From the NCBI GenBank assembly GCA_016806645.1, contig JACSYO010002054.1:486501-550500 (forward strand): a stretch of DNA of 64,000 bases, given 5' to 3'. Source of the DNA: Ophiodon elongatus (taxonomy: Eukaryota; Chordata; Actinopteri; Perciformes; Hexagrammidae). Each line of letters begins with the position of its first letter. The stretch's first letter is position 1. The translations under genes were made by a program, and so were the position numbers. Under the pieces are notes generated by a model that saw nothing but the letters and a program-made list of their open reading frames with translations, searched no databases and was not told the DNA's origin. Shown here one piece after another: positions 23,441 through 35,532 of this stretch.

Positions 23441-26400
23441 TGCTATATAATAGTAGAGAGGCCACCACTGCTGCTTTTAAAGTGGTATTGCCACTTAGTT
23501 TAAGAGTTTTCACATGTCATTCCTTCAGGCCACTCATTAAGATGTCATCATATCATATAAGTGCATGAAGCTGCTGTTGGGTATGAAGAGGAGTCTGTTG
23601 GCTTTGAATCTTATAAAAACCAACAGAGTCAAGTAAAGTAGTAATATAATGTATATGTATACTACAGTAATAATATACAGTATCCAGCACTGCGTCTAAG
23701 TGACACTCTCTTCATCTATTTGAAGTCACACTGGGGGGCATTTTTTTGTGGGATTAATTCACACGTCATTACATTTTTCAAACTGTTGTTTTTGTCATGA
23801 ATATTTTCACAGATAACTTAAATATTAGGCAACAAAAAGGCCGGAGCAAGAACAATCTTCTGAGCTTTCGCACCGCAAAATAAAGGCATCGACCTGAAGG
23901 ATCCACTACTTCTGTTCTTACCTTTCACAATAAAAGCCCAATAGATACTGCATACCTTTTTTGAGGGAACTCAAATTCATGTAGATACTTTCACTAAAAG
24001 TAAAATGTTGAGTGCAACACAGAAATTCAATACAAGTTTGTATTACTTTGTTTATATATTTTAATCATTTTGCATTGTGAGAAGAGTAAGCCTCTATGTT
24101 TTTGGCTTTTGCTATAATCTCTTCTGACACTGATTTATTCTCTTCCAGTTTGAGCACTTTGGAGGCTGTTTTTTTTTTTTTTTCTTAATTTATCTGAATA
24201 AACTCACAGACTGAGATCAAGAAGACAAGTGAAAGGTTAACCTGATTGTCATTTGTCATTCCCTCCATCTGTCTTTTTTTCTGGAAGGTGGTTCAGATGC
24301 CCTCAGTCTGAAACAAAGTCGTCCTCACTCATTCCCTTAGCCAACGCTCAGCTAAAGAGACGGGCGATAAGCCAGGGAACGCTAAAGCAATCTTTTTAAT
24401 GTATCTCACACTGCGTGTCCTTCACACAGTGTTATGATATAATTCACTTTAGCTCCGCTGCTTCATACTGTACAGTATATAGGACGTTATCTTATTACAA
24501 GGATTCCAGGATCACTTATTGTCATTATGCAGGACAGGGATGCACATAGAAATGCAGCTGTAAGCCATCTCCAACACAAGAAATACAAAACTAAAAACAT
24601 GCAAAAACTCACCAATGCAAGATGGAAAGCTTCAGATTGATGGTCTATTGATTAAATATGGATTTTAGCAGGTCATACTGGGCAATATGATTAACATCTC
24701 TCAGTAAATAATAACCCGTAAAGCCAAGTTGAAATAATATTGTTTATTTGAAAATGTATAAAAGGAATTCTGGAGGAGTCAGTTTGAATGGGCCTGATGC
24801 AGCTGATAAAATGAATAATTATATTGTTATCTATAATTTACAGGTGCTATGCAGCCATAGCTATAGACTTATGTTCACATTGTTTAGCGAGAGGCTCATT
24901 TTAGGATATTATGAGGACTAATTACCAGACAGCAGAGTGTAGTGTTATATTTGATTATTTTCTACAATTTCTAATTAAATGTTAATATTCACTTACCCAA
25001 AGATTCTATAGAAAATATTCCACTGAATAAATGTTTGGACCTCTTTCTGCTCTATATAGGTCTATTTGTTCTTAGACTGACAGATGGAGCAAACTGGTTT
25101 AAAGAAGGAGGATTGTATAGCGGGAGCACTCGGGGTGTCAGCTGTGACTGTGTGGCAACGGTAATGGTTTACATGGCTCAGGGGTCAGGACGGACTCAGG
25201 ACGCTACCGAGTGAGTCTCTCTCCGCCCACATGCACGTGTGTTCAGTGGGAGAAAGAGAGCATGTGCACGTGTTGATATGAGTGAAGCAGATTTGCGGAG
25301 GACCCTGTGAGCTGGTCCGCCCGTACCTCCGTATAAGCAGCTGCATGAAGCCTGCAGGCGATCGTTTGGCAGTCTTTCGTGTGATTTGTGGCGTTAACTT
25401 TTGCTCCACGACTTTAGCCTTTAAGGCACTGCCTCCTCCCAGGAAAACATAAGTACCTCCTCAAAATGGTACCGGGCCTGAAGAGTGCCGCTGCTTTAGC
25501 AGGGAGCCTTGACAACGTACGGTTTTCAGGTATCATCAGTCCAAAGTAATTTCAGCTGAATACCAAGGAGTCAGGTTCAGTGATCACTCTTCCCTCAAAC
25601 TGGTTTCACTCGTGACGTTTCCATTCACCATCTCACACCCCATGATGCATGTCACGGCTCTGTCACAATGTGACGAGCACGTCCCGGGGAAAATACCGCC
25701 GCGGTGCTCCAAGATGCAGCGAGCAGATTAATTCCTCCCACATGTTACATGGAGACAAGTATGTTGACACAGAACTGTTTCTCGAATGAACGCATGGATT
25801 GGGTTAATTAATGGCCCCATCAGCGTAACTGGTGAGGCCTAATATATCAGAGTGATTATGCGGAGACATTAGGCAGCTCAAGTGGCTCTTTCTCCATCGG
25901 GTCATGACAGAGCTTGTTTATCCGCTTTGCTCAACACAGAGATGGGAAACATGAATACGTACTCGTAGCACGGGGGGGCACGCATTTATTAATCTCTGGT
26001 GTATAAGTTCATCTGCCTTAAATGTGGCGATTTGTGCCTTCAGATGATCATGAAAGGAGTGGATTTGAGTGATAACTAACTGTTGCCTCTGAGCTATGGA
26101 AAAAAAGAAGACTGGAATAGTTTACAGTCAGGGTCTTGTGGCCTCTTTTAGAAATCATTCTTTGCAAAGTGCTGGTTGTTGCTTTATGTGATTTGTCAGT
26201 TTCTGCTAAACATAACCTGCTATATCATGAACAGAACATTTAGTCATTATCTTGAGAGGTGTGTTACAGTCAGATTTAATTGCACTTCTATTTTTACTGA
26301 GCTCCTCCCTTTTAAATACAACCATGAGACTCTGCATGAAACATAATAAGAGGTTTGTTTTAGAGGTAATGTTGCTGTTATTTAGGATTTATAGTGCACC

Positions 26401-27288
26401 GGTTGGTAACCTTTCTCAATTTATGAAGCTTGACTCAATGCTTTTATGGCTGCATGAATCACTTGTTCTCGTCCCAGCGGAGCATCAGTCATGTCGCTGG
26501 GGATGGATTCATGAACACTGTTCAACTCAGATGCTCATTAGCGATATGTAATGTTTTAATTCATGTGTATTCTCGACCCAGTCTGGAATATTCCAAGCTT
26601 TTTAGTGGAGACCACTTATTACTTCACCTTCTCATTCAATTCCGGGTAGCACACAGGTAAAAGTCGCACCTTCCACAATCATGAAATGTTCTGAGTCGAG
26701 CAATTGCAGTGGTGTAACCCCATCGATTACTGTCAGTTTTTTCTTTTTTTTTACTTTTGGTTTACACTTTTCCAAAATAATACATGGCAAAACTGCAGCA
26801 TGACAACATTTAATACACCGCATACTCGCAACAAAGCAACACGCATAAAATGGAGTTGAATCCTTTCCGGCTGCTGCATCACAGACTATTGTATCCTATA
26901 TTCAAATCTGTATTCTATATTTACATTACATCCTGGGTAAAGTTCAATTGTAAAACAGTCAATAAACAAAAAAAACATATATCATCCCATCACATTTCAT
27001 TCTCTGATGCTATAAAACTTCAAGACTTCACATCCAAAAGCCCCAAACTATCTGATGCGCTTTGGCAGGTCATTCGAATGGAAACGGGCGATGAGACATC
27101 TGAAATGTTCCTGGCATCAAGCATCAAAGTTTGGGCTTGAGATGCGAGCAGAACCCTTGCTGTGTTGTCCGTCACTGGATCTCAGCCCTGGTCCTCATGA
27201 CCCAGAGTGACCCGTGACACTTCCGGCAGCACAATCGTATGAACAACACACACAAATATTTCAATATCTAATTCACACAGACCAACAC
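23441..27288. other. Unannotated sequence, no gene seen
   Basis: No exon supported. There is a T-run near 24169-24183. The section 25600-25960 has a repeat-free, moderately GC-rich composition with TTAATTAATGGCCCC and may be conserved non-coding DNA. A TATA-like stretch near 25330 and an ATG at 25465 were considered and rejected as a promoter and first exon. Confidence 0.4.
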
Positions 27289-27392
27289 GGGCGACTGTGG
27301 CTCAGTGGTGGAGCAGGGTAATCCTTCAATCAGACGATCGGCAGTTCAATCCCCGACTCCGCTAGTCCATGTTGATATAACCCCAAATTGCA
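27289..27392 (+). mobile_element. tRNA-derived SINE-like element, copy 2 (5' part)
   Basis: It begins GGGCGACTGTGGCTCAGTGG, with a B-box-like CAGTTCAATCCCCGACTCC about 55 bp on, then CTAGTCCATGTTGAT. It matches the first third of the 43100 copy. The body stops there and runs into an imperfect (ATCC)n/(ATCT)n stretch at 27393-27436. The A and B boxes are those of a tRNA-derived RNA polymerase III promoter. Confidence 0.82.
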
Positions 27393-27436
27393 TCTATCCA
27401 TCCATCTATCTCTCCATCCATACACCTCTCTATCCG
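27393..27436. repeat. Imperfect (CATC)n simple repeat
   Basis: Tetranucleotide array of CATC/TATC/CTCC units directly after the SINE fragment, possibly a grown tail. Confidence 0.75.
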
Positions 27437-28703
27437 TCTGTATCACATTTTGGAGGTGTCAGTTAAAGCACTAAAACATGCACAGTTAATGCATCTGAAT
27501 CCTTGCTTGTGATAAAGGATTGAGACATTAAAGCTGTGAAGTCATTTGTCACCAATCGGAGCTTGAATTCTCTCAATGTGATCTTAACTTTACATGTCAT
27601 TTTTTCCAATGGTGCACCACATGGGGTTCCAGCATCCCATACATGTAAATCCCCACTCACTTGAAGCCTGTTTGACAACACGTTTCTATGGTAGTGGGCT
27701 ATGTGCATCATCAAATGATGCCATGTGGTCAGTGGGTGTAAAAAGGATGGAGTGTCACTGCTGGCATCTATCAGGTGCAGAGAAGTGACGAAAAAATCAA
27801 GTGTCAAGACATGACTAGTTGTTGACAGAGAGCTCTTTAGATCTTGTTAAAGGCCAAAAGACGGCAAAACAAAATCAGCCAAGACAGGTGGGATGAAAAG
27901 TCCCCCTTTTGTCTGAGGGACGTGAGAGTGATCATTTAGACCACGAATACAGGCACGTTGACGTTATGTTTCATCTTCTGAAATTCTCAAAACAGTTACA
28001 ATTTCCATCACCCGCTTTGTAATTTGTCAACCGAGCTCACAGCCCATTAAGATAGGCATTACAAGGGAAACATTTCTTTTAGTGCGGTGTTCACAAAGCA
28101 CACTTTGATGAACATCTTCAGTTCAAGTGCACGCGAGTCATTAGCGGGTGATGTTGATGTATGCAGTGACTGAGTGCTGAAAGAGATGAGGGTTGTACTC
28201 CTGGAAGCAGAGCTACCGATGACACGGCATTAAACATTAACCCAATTGATCCGCAGTGTAAACAAAGTCTACTGGCGACATCTAATTGTGGAGCAACACG
28301 TGTCATGTATTTTTAATGATCCGCACATTACTGTCAGGAGACACGCGGGAAGGAGAGCGGAGGAGCTGTTTGCTTACGGTTACAGTTTCACCTCCCAATC
28401 TCACATCTCCCCTTCCCTTCCTCCTTTCATGCTTTGGAGAGGGATGACAATTTTATTTTGGATTAAATTTTGGTTTGCCGTCTGTGGAGAAGCGATAAGG
28501 AGAGAAAATATGGTATGTAAAATATTTATCCCTTCCTTTTTCTTCTTGCTGCTCTCCAGGGGGATTTAGCTGCTGAGGCATATAGTTTTTATAACAATAA
28601 CAGCGACTTCAAACTAGATATTCTTTTTAGTTAAGCTCTTAAAATATATATATATTCAAGAGGATCATTCCAATTAGACTTCTAGGGATGTAACACCAAT
28701 TGA
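27437..28703. other. Unannotated sequence, no gene seen
   Basis: No exon and no repeat recognised. Confidence 0.45.
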
Positions 28704-29028
28704 TTTAAAGGACCAGTGTGTATGATTAGAAGGATTCTTTTGGAAGAAGTGGAATATAATATTCATAACTATGTTTTCATCAGTGTACAATCACTTATAA
28801 GAATAATAGTTTGCTTTTTTGAGCGCTTCATACATAGGAAGCAGGTCCTCTGCACTAAGTCCACCGTGTTGCACCGCCATGTTGCTACGGAAGCCCAGAA
28901 CAGACAAACCAAACACTGGCTCCAGAGACAGCCGTGTGTTTGTGTGCTACTTGAAGGCAGCTGGTCTTCAGTTGGTTGCAATCTGCAATCTCACCGCTCA
29001 CTCTCACGACACCCTACTTGCAGGGTCA
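28704..29028 (+). mobile_element. MITE-like non-autonomous DNA transposon copy
   Basis: It begins TTTAAAGGACCAGTGTGTATG and continues with ATGGAATATAATATTCATAA-like sequence, CACCGCCATGTTGC, CCCAGAACAGACAAACCAAA and GGTTGCAATCTGCAATCTCA. This order matches a repeat I know to be common in fish, whose ends are inverted copies of an AAAGGTCCAGTGTGTA-type terminus. The 5' terminus is well preserved here. The 3' terminus (CACCCTACTTGCAGGGTC) has decayed. It encodes no transposase. Open frames of about 70-120 codons over it are spurious. Confidence 0.7.
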
Positions 29029-29456
29029 TAAATATAGAAAGTGCAGTTTGCATTGGGGCAGTAGAGAGAACGGCTCAACCAATCAAATGATGGACGGGGA
29101 TCTGACCCACAACAGGTTGGCTGCTTCCAACATCTGTTTTCAAAGAACTCACATTAAATTGCAATTTTCATTTTTCATTGTATATAAAATAGTCAGTAGC
29201 CATCTATAACAAAACAATATGCTTATTGTGCATAAACTATAAAAACTATAGATAAACTATTAAAAAACGATTTAATAAAATGAGTATTTTTTTATTTGCT
29301 TTGGTATTTATTGTCATATACAGATATGCAATGATGATTGCTGCATGGGTAATATGTATGCTGATGTTGTCCAATGTCAAGTCTCTATTTGATCATATAT
29401 CAAATTGATCAGCTAGTTTTGGTGAAAAATCACGACTGACTGAAGCTGAGCACATG

Positions 29457-29479
29457 GTGTGTGTGTGTGTGTGTGTGTG
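29457..29479. repeat. (GT)n short microsatellite
   Basis: About 23 bp of GT repeats. Confidence 0.95.
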
Positions 29480-31320
29480 CTTTATTCTAGTAACTAGCAT
29501 GCACTGGGGCCCGTTGAAACTACCTTACGCCACTGCACTACAGTGATGACTAAACCTGCATGTAGAAGTCAATGATCATTTCTACACATGTAGACTGAGA
29601 AACGTTGCTGTTGTAAAAGTCAACACAAGAGGCACCGAAGCTGATTTTACTCTCTAATTCCTCCTCGTTCCTTCTCATTTGATGGCTATCGAAAGTTCAG
29701 CAATTTCTATCGCACATCTTGTGACATACTCTTTCATTGAGCTCAAAATGGCAGCACTCCCACTCACATACCATGACTCATGCAGTGTAAACACTGCCAG
29801 GAAACCGTCAACTGTGTCACTGACCCTCTTAAATTATACACAAACCAATGAAGACTGTTTCCAGAGGAGACACTGAGCATAGCCTCGACCTTGGAGACAG
29901 ATAAGTAAGCAGGAGGATTACTGAGTTCTCTAAAAGCAACATGATCAGGATTTTCTGTTGGATATTGTTCACTAATTAATTCCTAGTTTGTGTTGCACTT
30001 TAGCCTGAGTCAGAAGTCCAACTCTCTCAGCGGTTATAATGATGCATTGTAACTTCAGGACACATTTCACCACCTCACGTTTCTCCCCTTATTTAGAAAT
30101 TATTTTAAAAAATATGAAGTATTTCTTAAAAGGAATAACAATGATGGTGCCATACTTATTTTGTACTGTTGCCATGGTAAAACAAAAAATATATGAAACA
30201 AACATGAGGAAAGTGGACAATAGGTCAGAAAAAGGAGCAAGAAAATAAGTTGTGCTCATCTAAATTTAATATTCAATATCAATGAAAAGTGAGAATCAAA
30301 ATGCACATGTACAAGTGACACAATCTAGAGAAGTAGTAAGTCCATATGCCTAAATATTATATTTCACAACTGTTGTATACTTTTTAAACATGTACAGTTT
30401 TTAATTTTTTTCTATTTTTGCCTCTTTGATTTTTTTCTCCAACAAATAGTTTTATCTGTTTTCTTTTAAAAACATGACTTATGAATTAGCTGTTCACTTA
30501 GCACTTAGCTGTGAAGCACTTTTTACAAAGTGCTCTATGAATGAAGTTTACTATTATCATTACATATAAACTTGTTGCAACTTACAGTTTAGTAGTTTCT
30601 CTCTTAAAGCTGCTGTGAGAGCTTGAATTATTAAAGTGTTTCGTCACCAAAAATAAAGGTTAATGACATTATTTATCTTCTGTCTCACAAATTATCCGCC
30701 CCAAACTTTACATCTCAAAATGTACCAAATGAAAACAATCCGCATTCCGCTTTTTGCTGGCAACAGGGAAAGCTTGAGTTCTTGTGGACATTGAGGCCAA
30801 CAGTAGATCTGCCATTCACCAAAGAGGTCTTGGCTCGACATGCTCCAAGAAAAGTTCCAAGCTTCCGTTTTTACACTTGAGTGAGCATCCATGTACTTGA
30901 AGCACATGTCCTTGTAAGTCTGCAGGTCACCTTAAAGAGTGACAACAGGAGAGGGAAACGTGTTCCCTTCCCTCTATGGTTCAAGTGGATGCTCTATTGA
31001 CCCGGTTACCACACCCAACAGTGTGAAGAAGACTTTGAGGGGTTAAATCAATCTTTAAAGTCCTATATCCTGATATTATCAGGCAAACCAGAAGTAAGTT
31101 CATTTAAAGGAATGTTACAAGGAAAGCAGAGTAAGGCTCATGCTGTTGTTATTTTTAAAGGTTACCATTTAACAGTGGGAAATACATTTGCAGCTCAGAG
31201 AAATTAATTTGCTGTAGACATTAGAAATGAAAACCCTACTTTGAATCCACTTTGTCATCGTAAATTGATCCCTCGCCATCTGACATACACTGTGATCCAT
31301 TATTTTTGAAAACCTTATTG

Positions 31321-31323
<3 letters not shown>
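29480..31323. other. Unannotated sequence with a possible LINE/SINE tail
   Basis: No gene seen. At 30505-30565 the words GCTGTGAAGCACTTTTTACA, GTGCTCTATGAATGAAG and TTATCATTA resemble the 3' tails of fish retroposons in plus orientation, but the fragment is too short to assign. Confidence 0.4.

Positions 31324-31364
<41 letters not shown>
31324..31364. repeat. (CA)n microsatellite
   Basis: About 41 bp of CA repeats. Confidence 0.97.
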
Positions 31365-31368
<4 letters not shown>

Positions 31369-32329
31369 AACGCCATTTTTTTTCCTTCTTTCTCCACCAT
31401 ACCACCACAAAAGCCCCAAGGATGCCACTGACCCTACTGCCTCCACTGAAGTGGAAGTGACTGATGCTGTAACAAAAGCTGTGACAGCGTTAATGGAGCC
31501 GAGAGTCTCTCAGCTGCAAAGTGTTCTGCTCCCGTAGCGTTGCCGCCATTTTAAACCCTTTCTTTTTAAACGCCCGGCCCTCTCGTAGGTCGGAAAATTA
31601 GGCCACAGAAAGTTAAATGAACCCAGGTGATGACCACAAATGTGGCAGACAAAGAGCACAGCTTGTACGAAGTACAAATTTCTTCTTCCTCTGGCACGCT
31701 CCCTCGTGAGTGAGTCTTTTTGTTTTTCCTGCAGCTCCGGTGGTGCTTTCTCAGCGGAATCCGGAGATTTGTCATGAAAATGCAGCAGATGTGTTGCTCT
31801 GTGGAAACAGTCAAAGATCAGTGACCCAGCTCCTGTATCAAAGCAGCACTTTGTGACTGCTGAAACCAATCTATTGTGATTGCAACGGTGCTCGACGCCG
31901 CAGTCTTCTGCTCATTGTCTCAATCACTTGTGAATGTCACAAACCAAGTGTGTGGGCAGATTAACAACAGAAACCTGGAGACTGCTCCAGAGCTGCGTTT
32001 GCATATGTACAATGGGTTGTTAACAAGCTTTTACAAAGAAAATGTCAGTATTCCAAGCAGGCTGTTAAGATTATTTCTAATAGCTGACATGCTATTGATA
32101 TTTCCATTTTTGATGTTTTCATTATTCAATACAACCCCCTGCTTTTTATAACTGAGTTGGGAACTGTAACTATGGTACCAATGTTGTATAATGACCCATG
32201 TCATTTCTTCGCAAAATGCACACAGTCCTAATAAAGATGATTTGGTTGTGAAGTAAAAGACAAAAGGTGGTGTGACTTCCCCACTTATTGGAAAGGGATT
32301 TAAAAAAGGATTATTGGGAATGTATTTTC
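31365..32329. other. Unannotated sequence; possible retroposon ORF fragment at 31409-31537
   Basis: The frame 31409-31534 (stop at 31535-31537) encodes a Thr/Val/Ala-rich piece including DATDP, VTDAVTKAV and EPRVSQLQSV. This recalls the N-terminal region of L1-type ORF1 proteins, but the similarity is a composition-level impression. Nothing else was recognised. Confidence 0.25.
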
Positions 32330-32362
32330 AATTATAACCAACCATCTACTTATTGCACCTGT
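32330..32362 (+). repeat. 33-bp dispersed direct repeat, copy 1
   Basis: It is identical at 32 of 33 positions to 35101-35133 in the same orientation, sharing CCATCTACTTATTGCACCTG. The flanks are unrelated. It is probably the relic end of an interspersed element. Confidence 0.8.
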
Positions 32363-33419
32363 TTTATGCAGAGTATCCTCACTCAGAGTAAAGGCCTTTA
32401 CAGACTGGGGAAGGGACAAATAAATGAGACGGAAATACGTAATACTCGACTGCTAATATTATATGTCTAGGGCTTTTATTGTGACAGGTCAAAACGGAAG
32501 GAGTGGATCTGGTCCGCGTTGCCTTTGTCAAGATTGAAAGGAGTAATAAAGTTTGTTATTTCCGTTTTCTTCCACAACGTGCTTGGCAGATGCAACCTTG
32601 CTAAATCAGAAATTAAGTTGCTTTTTTTTTTTTTTATTCACGTTCTGTGTAAATTAATTGCACGAAAAACCAAAATGGCCCTTGTGTGTAAAGGCCTTAA
32701 GCCTGCACAAGTTGAGCTGATCCATACCCTATTCACTATGATGTCTAACAGTGCCGTTTCAGCCTCTAAGGTTGAAGGTCTGCTTATCATTGGGATGATT
32801 GTCCACCTCAGCTAGACAGAAAAGAAAAGCATTCAGAAATTTGCAATGAATAACACAGACGATACCAATGATTGTGTATTGCATTCTGATTATTAGACGA
32901 GCCAACAGTGGCAGGCGTGATAGAGAATGGAGATGAATCCGGGATGAGGTGGGGCATAATGGAGTGGAGCAGGAGCAGGGCAAACAACCTGGTGTTAGAC
33001 ATTTCTCTTGGATTTCTCTTGGCTCTACCACATGCCAAACTCTGAAGTGGGAGACCAACGCCAACTGTAGAATCAACCAGAGGCAACGCTTTCTTTCGGC
33101 AGCTTGAAAAGCTTGGTGTGACTGGGCATGCGATGCTGACGCCATCGACAGAGGGTTGATAGTTTTAGGTGTCGGAAATCTCACCTCAGGAATAGCACAC
33201 ATGCTGAAGTTGATTGATACCTGAACTCTGACGCACAGGCGCTTTGGGTTGTAGAGCGAGCATCAGCCCAGCACTTTAAAAAAGGGGGTGGTTCACGGCA
33301 CTAAGCAACAAGCAGCTGAAAACTAATGTCGCAGCAGAAAGCACTTAAGGACTTATATGTTGTATGTATGTATGCTTGAATGTATGAATGTGATGCTCTT
33401 ATTTTACATATTCTTTTCA

Positions 33420-33487
33420 GAGCTGCCCTGAGGCAAATTTCCATTAACTGTGTTGACATGGCAATCACGTATTGAATTGAATTGAGC
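33420..33487 (+). repeat. LINE/SINE tail-like fragment upstream of the first IgLON exon
   Basis: GCCCTGAGGCAAATTT followed by an imperfect spacer and ATTGAATTGAATTGA resembles the 3' tail of a teleost retroposon. A related end is present reversed at 37287-37425. It ends about 185 bp before the exon acceptor. Confidence 0.5.
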
Positions 33488-33671
33488 CCTTGTAATTGAT
33501 GTCTGTGACAAATGTGGAATTTCATTTTTGACTTGGCTTGATCGTCAAGTAGGAATACTGGATGTACATTTCACATGTTGGTGGATTAAATGAGCACTTC
33601 ATCCTAAATTAACTGCGGTGGTGAAATCCTTACTTTAAGTGCTGTGTTTGTCTTCATTCATCTCTTCACAG

Positions 33672-33904
33672 GTGTGCACAGGGTGACGTGGTCACACACA
33701 CAGCATGGCTAAACCGCTCAAGTATCCTGTATGCCGGAGAAGACAAATGGTCGGTGGATTCCAGAGTGAGTCTGGTGACCCTTAATCAAGAGGAGTTTAC
33801 CATCAAGATTGAAAACGTGGACATGACAGATGAGGGGCAGTATGTGTGCGCAGTCCAAACAAGCAGTCGACCGAGAACCACCTCAGTGCACATCCTCGTC
33901 CAAG
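33672..33904 (+). CDS. IgLON family exon encoding Ig domain 1 (internal exon of a spliced gene)
   Basis: This internal exon encodes 77 complete codons plus one split base at each end. It starts after a pyrimidine-rich tract ending in AG (33670-33671) and is followed by the donor GTAACA at 33905. The reading frame opens with the B-strand cysteine of an Ig domain. The core tryptophan lies 11 residues later in the family signature AWLNRS, followed by ILYAG and DKWSVD. The domain closes with the F-strand motif DEGQYVC and a G strand ending SVHILVQ. WLNRS contains an N-glycosylation sequon (NRS). IgLON proteins (LSAMP, NTM, OPCML, NEGR1, IGLON5) are GPI-anchored, three-Ig-domain adhesion molecules of neuronal membranes that pair homophilically and heterophilically. 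The phase-2 start falls just before the Cys codon and the phase-1 end falls in the Ig1-Ig2 linker. Residues are mixed between paralogues (ILYAG as in NTM/OPCML/IGLON5, KWSVD as in NEGR1), so I give no symbol. A nearer acceptor-like AG at 33680-33681 would remove the essential Cys, so I rejected it. Confidence 0.94.
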
Positions 33905-35100
33905 GTAACACATATACAATACTTCTACCGCTGCAGCTATACTGCTACTACTACTATACTACTAAAGGATAACAACATTAGCAATTAATCAGTGTGACTG
34001 AACATATTTCTGTAAAACAAAAAATATATTTTATAAAGATGTCTTTTCAAACATCTATCAGCAATTAATCTGCATCTTGTTTTAGTTCGGCAGGTGTCTT
34101 GCGTAACCCTGTAAAAAAAAAAACACTTCCTGTTGACTTTCAGCACATCCACACCCTCCAATGATCATGTGAATATACAGACGTTGTTTGTTTTTATTTT
34201 TCTACACCGTATGATTGATGGTCGTGTTATTCCTGAGCGTCAGCACATGAGGGCATAAGTGAACAAACCACAGAGTGAAGACAGACGTGTGCTCTCTCTC
34301 TCTTTCTTTTTTCTGAATCTCACTTCCTCATTCATTGCTCCACTGGAGCGATTAGGGGCTAAATGCCTTGCTCGAGGAGAGGGAGGGGAGCGTGTTCCTC
34401 TTTCACTACACAAGGTGAGGTTAATGGGAAAGTACCAGATGTTAAGATCCTTTCGGCTAAAATGATGTGTGAAGTGTCCTCACAGAGATGCAACGCACAG
34501 TGAGGTGCACACGTAGCATCCTGACACAGTTTAATGCAGTTGTTATGCAGATGATCCATGTGGCAGGGCATGCTGCACATAAGAGGATGTCCTCAACTTT
34601 AGAAGAGAGAACACTGAACGGAACAAAAGGAATGCAACAACAAGGTCACGGTTCAACCAACACCACGTGCATTTCTATTAATCTATTAATTGACTTCAGC
34701 TGTCTTTTGTCGATAACTTCTGGACTCATCAAAAATACGTTTTATTGACTATGGGATGTGTATAAAGGATAATAACACTCACTTGTGATTTAAGTTTTCT
34801 TCAAAGTCTTTCTTCTCATTTCATTCAATCAAATGTGACACTGTTAAAATCACGCTCATAGGCTGTTACACCCAGTCAGCATCCTGTTGTTTGAAGATTC
34901 TTTGTATTCCTATTGCAACTTTGAAGACAGACAGCAACTCTAATAATCAAGCAACACCTTTGATTTGAGAAAACAGAGAATGGACTCTGTTAGCAAAGTT
35001 ACGTTTTTTTTTTTTATGTTTTATAATAGTGCCCACCAACACTACTCCATATCTTTTGAAGAAACTGATGACACGCTGTTATATTTCATAACTCCTTACA

Positions 35101-35133
35101 AATTATAACCAGCCATCTACTTATTGCACCTGT
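35101..35133 (+). repeat. 33-bp dispersed direct repeat, copy 2
   Basis: One mismatch from 32330-32362. It lies inside the intron between the two exons. Confidence 0.8.
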
Positions 35134-35460
35134 CAAAGCTCGTCAATACAACTGCTCACAGGAACACGTGTTTTCTCACATTCTGTTGCACTGTGCATAA
35201 TTCACCACATATGTGAAAGTAAGAAGACTCATCTGAGTTATCATCTTGACATAATGGAGAAAAAAAAAAGTGACAAACTGTTATTGTCCTTTAAAAAGTT
35301 GAAGCAATCTGTGCCTCTGCAGTATACACAATTTGAATATGAATTAAAACTAGTCTGTTTGACATTCATGAGATAAACTATAAATACATAGATGTCGGGT
35401 ACATTATCTAGTCAAAGGACCAGACATTATTTTAACTGGTGGATGAAACACCTCGATCAA

Positions 35461-35466
<6 letters not shown>

Positions 35467-35531
<65 letters not shown>
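35467..35531. repeat. (CA)n microsatellite
   Basis: About 65 bp of CA repeats. Confidence 0.97.

Positions 35532-35532
<1 letters not shown>

Noticed and set aside
25330..25530. TATA-like stretch, ATG at 25465 and a possible donor at 25531 as an alternative first exon of the IgLON gene
   Set aside because: The predicted N-terminus (MVPGLKSAAALAGSLDNVR) is not a signal peptide and does not contain the family's conserved residues before the first Ig cysteine. The donor GTATCA is weak.
28716..29090. 124-codon frame over the MITE-like repeat
   Set aside because: It overlies a non-coding dispersed repeat, with competing frames on both strands.
33680..33681. Alternative splice acceptor 10 bp inside the first IgLON exon
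   Set aside because: Using it would shift the reading phase and remove the cysteine required for the Ig1 disulfide. The upstream AG has the better pyrimidine tract.
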